A DNA stretch of 64,000 nt from Leptobrachium leishanense (lineage: Eukaryota > Chordata > Amphibia > Anura > Megophryidae), in contig RXON01001454.1 of the NCBI GenBank assembly GCA_009667805.1, forward strand, positions 1-64,000, written 5' to 3'. The notes below the pieces were generated by a model. It did no database searches. It saw nothing but the letters and a program-made list of their open reading frames with translations, and had not been told where the DNA came from. A program made the position numbers and the translations under genes. Numbering within the stretch: the stretch's first letter is position 1; every line of letters begins with the position of its first letter. Below, in pieces: positions 11,670 to 21,388 of the stretch.

Positions 11670-11953
11670 TTAACAAGGAGAAGCACTTAGTTATAGTGGG
11701 GGCTCAGTGGTAAGAGGGATTTAGATTCAGGGGGAACCTGTCTTCAAATTGTTGTGGACAGCATGAAATAACTTTAATTTGAAAAATAAAATCATTAATC
11801 TACCAATAATAAATTATTCTAATGCATTATTTGCTTTGTTGAACAGGTCAGTGCAGTTACAGTCCTTTTCCTTGGTTATGAGTGACGTAAATCTTTTCAT
11901 CCTGGTTTGGCTTCAGCTGCATCACTGTGACTTTAAATTTTTTTGGTTTAGAC

Positions 11954-11983
11954 GTCGCCTAGCAACCAGGTACTGTGACATCA
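11954..11983 (+). promoter_or_regulatory. X-box plus CRE-like site, distal
   Basis: gtcgcctagcaac at 11,954-11,966 fits the RFX X-box consensus RYYNYYN(1-3)RRNRAC; TGACATCA follows at 11,976-11,983 as a CRE-like octamer. X-box/CRE pairs are known in promoters driven by RFX and CREB/ATF factors. A role here is inference. Confidence 0.5.
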
Positions 11984-12479
11984 CAAATGTCTGTTTACCT
12001 TGTAAGTGTTTCTATTTTATATATTTATATAGTATACAATAGATAGAAATAATTTTATATGCACTTTCTTGTTAAAGAGACTTTCACTATTTGTTTTATA
12101 GATTTTGTAATGTGTGGTGTGGATATACACCTGGTGATGTTTTTCCAGCTGATTTTTAGATTTAGCTGTTGACAGTTTAACGTCTTATCTTTAACTTTAA
12201 AGTCAATGCATTTATGATGTACATGTTACGTTGTTGGTCCTTAAGGGGTTAACGAGTAGAATCACCTTGTTATAGAAGGGGCTCAGTGTTTAAGAGGGAT
12301 TTAGGTTCAAGAGGAACCTGTCTTCAAATTGTTGTGAACAGCGTGAAATAATTCTAATTTTAAACATAAATCATTAATCTCCCAATAATAAAAGAGTCTA
12401 ATGCATTATTGACATGAATCATTACATCCTGGTTTTGGTTCCGCTGCATCACTGTGACTTTAAAGAATTTTGTTTAGAC

Positions 12480-12540
12480 GTCGCCTAGCAACCAGGTAGT
12501 GTGACATCACAAATGTCTGTTTACCTTTTAAGTGATGTCA
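12480..12540 (+). promoter_or_regulatory. X-box plus two CRE-like sites, proximal
   Basis: Same X-box at 12,480-12,492, TGACATCA at 12,502-12,509 and its exact complement TGATGTCA at 12,533-12,540. It lies 265-325 bp upstream of the DHHC ATG, a plausible promoter distance. The same module is present at 34,449-34,461 and 40,813-40,825 in arm B. Confidence 0.5.
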
Positions 12541-12804
12541 TTGCCCTCATCGGTCACATTCTGGTTGGAGATATCACGCTCAGGCTGATAAATCTACTGC
12601 TCTTGCTTTATCTGCGATTATTCGACGATTCTTCAGACATTTGTGCATCGGCTTACAGGTAATTATAGGTTTTGCTTTTAGCCATCCTAGGGTTATGCCC
12701 TTTTAGACACTGGTCTTGTATTAATCCCAGTTTTATCCTTTTAATTATAGGTTTAAGTCCATCTAGTTAAACCTTTGCTGTGTTGGAGGTCAGCTCAGTA
12801 CAAC

Positions 12805-13668
12805 ATGGACCTCAATGTGCCGAAGCGCTGGCAGAGGAAGAATGGCTGGCAGCGACCGCTGACCCCAAGACAGATTATCCTCTTGGTCACATTTGTGTTC
12901 GGTGCGGTCTCTGGATTCGGCATCTTCCTCCCCGTCATTCCCGGACTCTTGCAGACAGTTGGTTACGTATGTCTAACTGTCCTGTACGTCTGGGGTTTTA
13001 TAAGCTATGTCCTTGCCGTATCCATCAACCCTTCATCAGGTGGGAAACAAAACAGCATGTGGAATCCGGTGAAGTGCGTCTGGGATTCCAAAACGCGTTG
13101 CTGCCGCGTTGGACGTCATGAAAGCGACCGAGGTATAAATTTCTTCTGCTATACCTGCAACAAACTGGTGGAGCATCATGACCATCACTGCGAATGGCTG
13201 AATACCTGCATCGGAGGAAGGAACTACCGCTTCTTTGTCAACACCATAGTAAGCGGCTTCCTGATAGCATTACAGATATCGGTCATGGCCTGGTACATCA
13301 TCTCTGTGTGTTACATACAGCCACGCTTACGGGGCGCCGGCACAATTGCAGAGATTTTGACGGCCAGAGGCGAATCCCTTCCTATACTTCCTGGGGAATT
13401 GGCAGCGATCGTGATATTGGTCATTGCCACCGTTTCAGCAGCTATCTACACGTTGGTGTTCGCATTTTTAGGATTTTTAATCACTTTCCACATCTACCTT
13501 TATTGTATCGGAATGTCAACATCCGAATGCATTTTTGCTGGGAGAGAAATGACGATGCATGACGAAGACAACTACGATGTGGAAGCTGGTGAATCTGAGC
13601 TTTCAGACACAGACTTTGAGACTATTCTAGACAACAGCCAGGCGAACACACAGGGCATTGAGCCATGA
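12805..13668 (+). CDS. DHHC palmitoyltransferase-like protein, copy A
   Basis: A 287-residue multi-pass membrane protein similar in layout and wording to ZDHHC1/ZDHHC11, which S-acylate proteins in the endomembrane system. ATG 12,805 has A at -3 and G at +4; the preceding frame has no ATG. Segments: RKNGW near 11-15; TM1 about 24-44; TM2 about 52-74; cysteine-rich loop with C115, C118, DHHC at 126-129, C135 and NYRFF; two further TMs; a TSE motif matching the family TTxE; an acidic tail. Oddities: canonical zinc ligands are missing (Arg at 101 and 104, Phe114 for His, Leu121 for Cys), and the whole ORF is one exon although vertebrate relatives have many introns, suggesting a retrogene. Activity is uncertain. 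An AATAAA lies at 13,978. Confidence 0.85.
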   Translation: MDLNVPKRWQRKNGWQRPLTPRQIILLVTFVFGAVSGFGIFLPVIPGLLQTVGYVCLTVLYVWGFISYVLAVSINPSSGGKQNSMWNPVKCVWDSKTRCCRVGRHESDRGINFFCYTCNKLVEHHDHHCEWLNTCIGGRNYRFFVNTIVSGFLIALQISVMAWYIISVCYIQPRLRGAGTIAEILTARGESLPILPGELAAIVILVIATVSAAIYTLVFAFLGFLITFHIYLYCIGMSTSECIFAGREMTMHDEDNYDVEAGESELSDTDFETILDNSQANTQGIEP

Positions 13669-13977
13669 AGCGCCCGGCATTCAGTGTCTATAGGCAAACC
13701 AGGAATCTGACACAATGTATCCACCGAAGAAGGGAAAACCCAGCATTGCGGCACCAGATCCCACCTGATACCTGTGAACTATCTAAGGACATAGTGAGTA
13801 ACCAAGTATAAAAGCTTTATTATCTTTATCTCTATAACGTTTTATAGAAACTATTCCAGTGAACATATAAGTTATTGCTTTAATGGATAATTTTCAGTCC
13901 AGAAGCAGACAGGCTATTGCTGCACTGAATGGGTTAACTCAATCTTAATTTAATTCTACTAAAGGTGCACTATTACC

Positions 13978-13983
13978 AATAAA
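13978..13983 (+). terminator. Candidate polyadenylation signal, gene A
   Basis: AATAAA about 310 bp after the DHHC stop codon. It is conserved in arm B (complement near 32,943-32,948). Assignment rests on motif and distance only. Confidence 0.4.
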
Positions 13984-14126
13984 ATATATTCAGTTATGTA
14001 TTGAATGAACAGTTTTAATCTGTAATCGATATGTTTTTCCTTTTTGGGGGTTTATCAATGTCTATAGACACTGCTTGCATGTCGTATCCTCCTGGCTCTT
14101 TCACTGATGCCCCTTTTCTCCCACAG

Positions 14127-14584
14127 GCCGGCTCAGCACTTCACGCTCTCGGTCGAGGTTTGAATTTGCTGTGATACCATCATACAAACTGGAGAAAGAG
14201 GCGAGTCACTGAATGTTTATTTTACATTTCAGTCAGTTTTCTTTTCTCACAATTCCTGGATTAACCAGTGTGTGTCTGTATGGCGGAGAGCAGTGCGTAC
14301 GGGTCTTGAATACGTTGAGTTGGCCATATAGAATCAGTGGGATTCCAGGCGCCGCTCACTCTTCTGAGTTTGGATCGCAGCTGCCAATACACAGCAGATG
14401 TACCTAAGCAGCCGGCACTGGATCCGAAATCCCAGATAATTTGATCATTTTCACTTTTTCCTCCAAATTCCATCCATTTACTCGGCATTAACCCATGCGC
14501 TCTATGTTCCTCTATTTTCAGACGTTGTCTTGGGAAAAAGGAAGTAGAAGACATTACCTCTTAAACGACACATCAACTCTCTGA
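14127..14584 (+). other. Candidate downstream exons of DHHC gene A
   Basis: A strong acceptor (cccttttctcccacag) precedes 14,127-14,200, a 74-nt exon ending GAG with gcgagt; arm B has gtgagt at this donor. A second acceptor (tctattttcag) precedes 14,522, and the frame runs to TGA at 14,582-14,584. Joined from a possible donor after 13,588 (CTG|GTGAAT) the phases match. The tail would replace the acidic C-terminus with an Arg/Ser-rich stretch, then FEFAVIPSYKLEKE and a final 20 residues. Both arms keep the frame. Alternatively they are spliced 3' UTR exons joined from the gtgagt at about 13,793. Transcript data would decide. Confidence 0.4.
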
Positions 14585-14589
14585 ATAAG

Positions 14590-16080
14590 TAAGTAGCGTT
14601 TTCATGGACTGATCAATTCCCCCCAACCCAAATTCTAAATTCAGGATCTAAACCTGACGTTGGGATAACTGCTTTTTTTCTATTTCCAGGTCTCAAAGCT
14701 GTCATTGAAAGCTCAGAAAAGCTCAAGACATGGCGTGTGGAAGGAGTGTTCATTGTAACCCCATTATAAAAACCAGTACCATGTCTATTATCCAATGAAT
14801 ATTATCCTGTTTGTCAGATAATAAGGATAATTACCGACGCGTTTTATTATAGATTCCGGTTTGCCTTTCTTAAATGAATAAATAATGCGTCAGTAACATC
14901 AGTCTGTGTTTGCACTTTGCATCATTCTTCAAATACTTTAGGCAAAATTACAATCTTCACGCAAACGTTTGCGCCGGCGCAAAAAACATTAACGCGAGGG
15001 GTAAAAGCATTTGCGCCGAATCCCGTATTGCACAGTCAGCACAACAACCGCACACAATCGTCTACCGCGGATGAACCTGCACGAACCCTGCGCGAGCTTA
15101 CTGTACTTTGCGCGTCCTATACTTAACATTGTGAGCGCAAATGTGAATGTGCGCTGGTACGAGTATGGTATTACACTCTATTTTGCGGTAATTACCGCAT
15201 GTCCTTATCGCGCATAATTTTAGCAACTGCAAAAAGCTGGTGCTAACGGCAAATCTGAACAACCTGGCTAACCCCAAATATCCAAGCCCATAAAAAGGAA
15301 TGCACCAAAGCACAGTGGCCCATTCATCTCTACCAAACCAATACAATGGATGAAGTTGTGTGCGCATGTATTATTGCTGCAGCATATATGCTCAGATTGA
15401 CAGTGGCAGACGCAATTTGTTAACGTGAGACAGGTGTGGTTCTTAATTCTGATTGGCTGAATTTTGAAAAAAGACTAAAGATTTTTGCATGAGACGGTAC
15501 TGCGCGTGTATATGGGCACGTCCTGTTTGCGCGCGCAATTGATCGACGGATGAAAACACACGCGAGGATTGTAATTCCAACGGTGATTAGTGCGCACAAA
15601 ACTTTAACACTTGGCGCAAAGATTTTCACTTTGCGCGAGGAATTTTGAGTTAAGAATGTAATGTGGCCCTTTGTTTTAGGGTTTTTAATCCCAGATCTGT
15701 GTATCGTCTTGGCTGGGGATCTTGCTGCGAATCACAATGAACAACGATGAACTAAGGTGCCACCATTATTCTTATGTGAGAAGCGTGAAGCTATGGCGGC
15801 TCTCAATGTATCATTTTGCAACATCTGTGAATACACTTTGTCGATTTTCATTGAACGTCTATAGAAACTACAGTGGAAACTAGGGCCGCAACTAACGTTT
15901 ATTCTCATAACTTTCATACATACATATGTAAATTGTGTATCTTGCGGAACTTGCGTAGTTTTTGCGCACAAGGTAAACGAGCGCCTGGTCAGAGTGATAA
16001 ATTGATGCTCACATGTAAAGAAGGTCTCTTGCGCCGCAATCAATTTAAAATATCATTAATGCACATGTAAATGCTAAATG
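14590..16080. repeat. CpG-rich TTTGCGC repeat region, no gene
   Basis: Intergenic DNA peppered with tttgcgc, gcgcaa and cgcgag words between about 14,930 and 16,050, unlike the AT-rich flanks. Near 15,650 a possible element edge (ttaagaatgtaatgtggccc) is visible. It is probably one or more old DNA-transposon derivatives, but I could not pair terminal repeats. Mirrored at 30,960-32,330, where about 60-100 bp near 31,390 is missing. Confidence 0.45.
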
Positions 16081-16084
16081 TGAA

Positions 16085-16465
16085 TCACAAGATATAAAAA
16101 GAATACTCGTATATATATTCAGTCTTTATGAATCCATCACTTGCTTCAGCAACGAGGATTTCAATAAACAACTTTCCAGAGTCAAAATCCAACTGCGGCT
16201 TTCCAAGTTTGTTAAGGATTACACATCCTTCTTTCCTCTGGATCACCTCAAAGACAAAATCTTGGCTGCAGCACTCCCATAGTGAGATACATTCCAGCAT
16301 TAGAAACATCCAGGAAGAAGGGGAATAGTGCTCACCTATTCCAGAGCCTCCTCCACCATAGGCTCTTGGGTGTTTGCATATGATACTCTGATAGGCCAAG
16401 TATCTAACCCTCTCTCGGGTAACTTGATATCTCCATACACTGGTGATCTTCAGAAGTACTTTCAA
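16085..16465 (-). other. Unrecognised 126-codon frame, probably repeat-derived
   Basis: Open on the minus strand here and on the plus strand in arm B (30,507-30,926), with two clear replacement differences in the shared part (Ser/Cys, Ala/Val). No domain, signal peptide or membrane segment is recognised, and it runs into AT-rich low-complexity sequence at its end. Preservation is explained by recent duplication. I would not call it a gene. Confidence 0.3.
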
Positions 16466-16523
16466 AAGCAGATTTAGAATTGTATACGAGCGTATATATA
16501 TGCACTAATATATATATATATTA

Positions 16524-16656
16524 CCAATAGTGGGAGCACTCATGGTCTTATTAAATAAAATTCAATATTTTATTAGCGATGCATTAAAAAATTCCATGTA
16601 TCACTAATAAAGTATTGAATTTTATTTAATAAGACCACGAGTGCTCTCACTATTGG
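16524..16656. repeat. 133-bp AT-rich hairpin
   Basis: ccaatagtgggagcactcat to about 16,584 pairs with the segment ending gtgctctcactattgg at 16,656; about 60-bp arms around a short loop. The inverse copy is 30,356-30,488, and position 1 of the window starts inside the right arm of a third. It could be a solo foldback element. Confidence 0.8.
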
Positions 16657-17787
16657 ATTTATATATATATATGAGTATTTATGGGCAAAGATATAAAACA
16701 GACTCCGGTTGGAACGAATCCAAAATTATATTTATTATATACTGTGTATATATACATATATATATATATAAACAAATAAATTATGGAGCAAAACAGAGTA
16801 AATGTTGAAGACAGCAGGAAAAGATAAAAATGTGTTTGGAATTTTTTGGACACTATTCCCAAGTGAACCCTAACTGTAATTGCATTTTGTGCATTTTTCC
16901 CATGATGCAACATTTACCAAAATCTTATGGTGATTTTTTCTGTGTGGCTTTGATTTATCTTATACAGTGTTTAACAGTTATTGAGGTGGAGGAGGAAATG
17001 TTTAAATAAGGCTATTGTATTCTGCATGCTACTCCAGAGAAGAGCTGGCAGCTGATTCCGATATGAGAGGGAGCTTAAAAGACTTCTAAGGGTCTATTCA
17101 CAAGGCACAAAAATTGCATGCAATGGTCGCCGTATTTTCTTAAAACTGGAAATGCCGAAGCAGTTATCGCACGTCATTAAAAAACGCCGAATTGCAATGA
17201 TAACCACCGAACTGCAAAAAATAAAACGGTCGCCTCCTATGCTCACATTTTATTATATTAACCAGACATATTATATTTCGTTCTTTCCGGCAGACTCGGC
17301 AGATTAATAATATATAATTTTTATATGTACAGTGGCAAGAAAAGGTATGTGAACCCTTTGGGATTACGTGAAGTTTTGCATGAATTGGTCATAAAATGTG
17401 CTCGGATCTTCATCTAAGTCACAACAATTTGAAAAACACAGTCTGCTTAAAATAATACAACACAAACATTATATGTTTTCATGTTTTTATTGAACAGAAC
17501 ATGTAAACATTCACAGTGCAGGGCGGAAAATGTATGTGAACCCCTAGCCTAATGACTTCTCCAAGAGCTAATTGGAGCCAGGAGTGAGCCAACCTTGAGT
17601 CCATTCAGTGTGATATTATTGGATGTGTTGCTGAAAGCTGTCCTGCCCTTTAAAAACACACACCAGTTTTGGGTTTACTGCTTTCAAAAAGCACTGTCTG
17701 ATGTGAACCATGCCTCGCAGAAAAGAGCTCTCAGAAGACCTACGCTCATGAATTGTTGACTTACCTTTGTAACCCTTTCCAGCTTCA

Positions 17788-17955
<168 letters not shown>

Positions 17956-18066
17956 TCAGCTAAAGACTTCCAGAAATCTCTGGCACTTGCTAACATTTTT
18001 GTTGACAAATCTACAATAAGGAAAACATTAAACAAGAATGGAGTACATGCGAGGACACCACGGAGG

Positions 18067-18615
18067 TGTAACGTTGGGGGGTTCCAGCCCTACCTGTGTG
18101 CTTGAGGACAGCAAGTCTGATGCTGCTCGCTGACCACTGCCTGGTTTAAATGGAGACAGGCAGGGAGGTGATTGCATGAGGTGTGGCTTGAGTGGGGGGC
18201 GTGGTCTGGTGAACGTCTTTAAAAACCCTCAGTATAGTTTCAGAAGTTGCCAGATCGTGGTTATCCATCCTGAGCTCCTTGTACCTGACTGCTATATTGA
18301 TTTAACCTGTTACTGACCTCTGCTTGTGTTCTGACCATTCTGCCTTCTGTTGCCCTAGACTATTTGCTTGTACTACGCTACTGCTCTGATACCGACCCGG
18401 CTATTCCATTTGACCATTCTGAACTCTGTATTCCTGATTCTGGCTCGGCTGACTCCTCTCCGTATTGTTAACCCTTTTCTGTCTAGCTAGTTTACCTGGC
18501 CAATTCTAAGGACCAGACAGATAGGGATCATTCACAGCTACACTGTTGGTAGCTTCTGGGTTTTGTGGAGTGTTGGGGGTTAAGTACTGCGTGGTGGGAT
18601 CCGGGAACCGTGACA
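18067..18615 (+). repeat. 5' LTR of the gag-only element
   Basis: 549 bp with a TATA-like ctttaaaaacc near 18,220. The leader and ATG follow within 17 bp of its end, so a classical tRNA primer site starting TGG directly after the LTR is not obvious. Confidence 0.88.
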
Positions 18616-18631
18616 TTACGATCTGGCCAAT

Positions 18632-20727
18632 ATGGATCCTGCAGATTTAACACAGCACTTGGCTACCTTTGTATCCAGACAGGATGAGCAGGATCATAGA
18701 ATGGATCAGTTTGCCATTGCCTTACAAACTATCCTGAATCGTACTGCACACCTGGAACCAGTTGGGGTTGCACCCCCGCTTGATATACCTGTGTCCCCTG
18801 TCGTTCAGACATCCCAGGTACACATAATGAGGCAGCCAGTACATAGTGAGCCAGCAGTAATTCTAGAGGTGCTGGAGATCCTGAGAGGGGCTAACAAGCT
18901 CATTACTCAGCACCTGGATATCCTGTATGCAAGTTTGCTGCAACCTCCTAGGGACGTCTTCCCAAAGGAGCCTGTTCCAGTTCCAGTTAAAGGTTCCAGA
19001 GGACCCCTGACCCTGGAGGAAAGGGTATGGAGGAAGACTCAGGGCTTATGCTTTTATTGCGGTTCTTTCCTGCATAAAAGAATGGACTGTCAATTGCGCC
19101 CCCAGAAGTTACCCTCCATGTTCCAGCCTTACCAGGCCCCAGAGTCCACTGCCCTGCACGTCGCAGGATGTCCAAAATCCACTGCCCAACAGGGAGAGAC
19201 CAGGTGTAATGCCCAGCAGTGGGAAGTCAAGAGTGCTGCCCTGCAGCATGAACAATCTAAGGTGGCTGCTCAGCAGCAAAAAGAATCTGAGTCTGCTGTT
19301 TGTCAGCTTCAAGTCCTGTCCATGTCTACTGTGCCTAAGCTAGCAGTTCCAGTCAAGAGTGCTGCCCTGCAGCACGAACAAATCAAGTCCACTGCCTCGC
19401 AGTGCGAGATCTGGTCCACCGCTAACCAGTTTGAGAGCCAGTCCACTGCACAGCAGTTCAAAAGACAGTGCCAAGCCAAGGTGGTTGCAAAGCACTGTGA
19501 GATCAAGATTGTTGCAGAGCCGGTAGCTGCCAAGCCACGCTCACCCGAGCCGGTAGCTGCCCAGCCACGCTCACCCGAGCCGGTAGCTGCCCAGCCACGC
19601 TCACCCGAGCCGGTAGCTGCCCAGCCACGCTCACCCGAGCCGGTAGCTGCCCAGCCACGCTCACCCGAGCCGGTAGCTGCCCAGCCACGCTCACCCGAGC
19701 CGGTAGCTGCCCAGCCACGCTCACCCGAGCTGGTAGCTGCCCAGCCACGCTCACCCGAGCCGGTAGCTGCCCAGCCACGCTCACCCGAGCCGGTAGCTGC
19801 CCAGCCACGCTCACCCGAGCCGGTAGCTGCCAAGCCACGCTCACCAAGCCGGTAGCTGCCAAGCCACGCTCACCCAAGCCGGTAGCTGCCCAGCCACGCT
19901 CACCCGAGCCGGTAGCTGCCAAGCCACGCTCACCCGAGCTGGTAGCTGCCAAGCCACGCTCACCCGAGCTGGTAGCTGCCAAGCCACGCTCACCCAAGCC
20001 GGTAGCTGCCAAGCCACGCTCACCCGAGCCGGCTGTTGCCAAGCCACGCTCACCCGAGCCGGCTGTTGCCAAGCCACGCTCACCCGAGCCGGCTGTTGCC
20101 AAGCCACGCTCACCCGAGCCGGCTGTTGCCAAGCCACGCTCACCCGAGCCGGCTGTTGCCGCCATGACAGAGTCGCCGCAGAGCCGTGATGAGGTCGCTG
20201 ACCCACAGAGCCGTGCTGCTGCCGCCATGTCCGAGTCGCCGCAGAGCCGTGCTAAAGGCGCTGCTCCTCCTGTCCTTGCCAAGGGTGCTACCCAACCGGT
20301 CCACACCAAGGGCGCTGCCCCACCGAGCCCAGCTGTCCCGGCGTCTTCGAGCCCAGCTGTCCCGGCGTCTTCGAGCCCAGCTGTCCCGGCGTCTTCGAGC
20401 CCAGTGGTTCCAGTCCAGTCGCCGCAGAGCCGTGCCAAGGTCCCTGACCCACAGATCCGTGCTGTTGCCGCCATGACTAAGTCGCAGCAGAGCCGTGCCG
20501 GGGTCACTGACCCGCAGATCCGTACCACTGGTGCCGTGTTCATGTTGCCGCAGTGCAGAGAGGACACTGTTGCTGTCCATTCCGCGTCCTGTACCAGGGG
20601 TAGGAGACGCAAAAGGACTGGTGCCAGTGTCTTCAAACCTGGACCCAGTTTTGGCTCCCACCCTCATAGACGGGGGCGTCTTGAGGAGGATGACGACTCT
20701 GATTGGGACCTCAGGGGACTTTGGTGA
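18632..20727 (+). pseudogene. gag-like protein with a long repeat tract
   Basis: ATG 18,632 opens MDPADLTQHLATF then EQDHRMDQFAIALQT, a close match to the N-terminus of the Gypsy gag at 59,387. A CCHC zinc knuckle (CFYCGSFLHKRMDC) sits near residues 142-155. The capsid region between them is missing. A Gln/Ala-rich stretch with repeated SAALQHEQ-type words follows, then about 21 copies of EPVAAQPRSP, an SPAVPASS triplet, and a basic then acidic tail ending DSDWDLRGLW. A one-base deletion near 19,845 breaks the frame; otherwise it stays open for about 699 codons. Role, if any, would be packaging of its own RNA. No pol domain follows. Confidence 0.75.
19511..20160. repeat. 30-bp coding minisatellite
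   Basis: About 21 tandem units of gagccggtagctgcccagcc plus acgctcaccc; later units use ggctgttgccaag. Unit length is a multiple of three, so it extends the gag-like frame without breaking it and opens long antisense frames. Confidence 0.95.
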
Positions 20728-20839
20728 CTGGTGTACGCGAGGGCTCTACGTGCCTACAAGACCCATTGACTATTTTCTTGTCATTTTTTTTGTTGACCTC
20801 TTTTGAGCATCCGGCGTCTGCTCGTGGAGAGGGGGGTAC

Positions 20840-21388
20840 TGTAACGTTGGGGGGTTCCAGCCCTACCTGTGTGCTTGAGGACAGCAAGTCTGATGCTGCT
20901 CGCTGACCACTGCCTGGTTTAAATGGAGACAGGCAGGGAGGTGATTGCATGAGGTGTGGTTTGAGTGGGGGGCGTGGTCTGGTGAAGGTCTTTAAAAACC
21001 CTCAGTATAGTTTCAGAAGTTGCCAGATCGTGGTTATCCATCCTGAGCTCCTTGTACCTGACTGCTATATTGATTTAACCTGTTACTGACCTCTGCTTGT
21101 GTTCTGACCATTCTGCCTTCTGTTGCCCTAGACTATTTGCTTGTACTACGCTACTGCTCTGATACCGACCCGGCTATTCCATTTGACCATTCTGAACTCT
21201 GTATTCCTGATTCTGGCTCGGCTGACTCCTCTCCGTATTGTTAACCCTTTTCTGTCTAGCTAGTTTACCTGGCCAATTCTAAGGACCAGACAGATAGGGA
21301 TCATTCACAGCTACACTGTTGGTAGCTTCTGGGTTTTGTGGAGTGTTGGGGGTTAAGTACTGCGTGGTGGGATCCAGGAACCGTGACA
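20840..21388 (+). repeat. 3' LTR of the gag-only element
   Basis: Preceded by a short purine run (gtggagaggggggtac) that would serve as polypurine tract. Same length as the 5' LTR; visible differences include ggcttg/ggtttg, gaacgtc/gaaggtc and tccggg/tccagg. Confidence 0.88.

Larger units (their letters stand above)
11674..12545 (+). repeat. Tandemly duplicated upstream region of DHHC gene A
   Basis: Direct repeats 11,674-12,010 and 12,253-12,545 share cctgtcttcaaattgttgtg, taatgcatta, gctgcatcactgtgacttta and gcctagcaaccaggta. The second repeat ends 260 bp before the gene's ATG. Each repeat is preceded by a TTAA at a MITE-like end (11,670 and 12,249). The 240 bp between them is AT-rich and ends in the frog-type string ttggtccttaaggggttaa. 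Arm B keeps both repeats, now separated by an L1. Confidence 0.8.
18067..21388 (+). mobile_element. Non-autonomous Gypsy-like LTR element (gag only)
   Basis: Two 549-bp LTRs (18,067-18,615 and 20,840-21,388), both TGTAACGT...GTGACA, flanked by the 5-bp target duplication ggagg (18,062-18,066 and 21,389-21,393). The LTRs differ at only about three visible bases. Between them lies 2.2 kb encoding a gag-like protein and nothing resembling protease, reverse transcriptase or integrase. Arm B's Tc1 lacks it, so insertion followed the inverted duplication. LTR ends, leader (ttacgatctggcc) and protein start resemble those of the Gypsy element at 58,741. Confidence 0.9.

Noticed and set aside
16085..16465. 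126-codon frame conserved in both arms as a novel gene
   Set aside because: Conservation follows from the recent duplication, there is no domain, and the end runs into AT-rich repeat. Kept only as a low-confidence entry.
19309..20667. Long minus-strand frames opposite the gag-like gene
   Set aside because: They are the antisense of the 30-bp repeat. The plus strand has the recognisable gag start and zinc knuckle.
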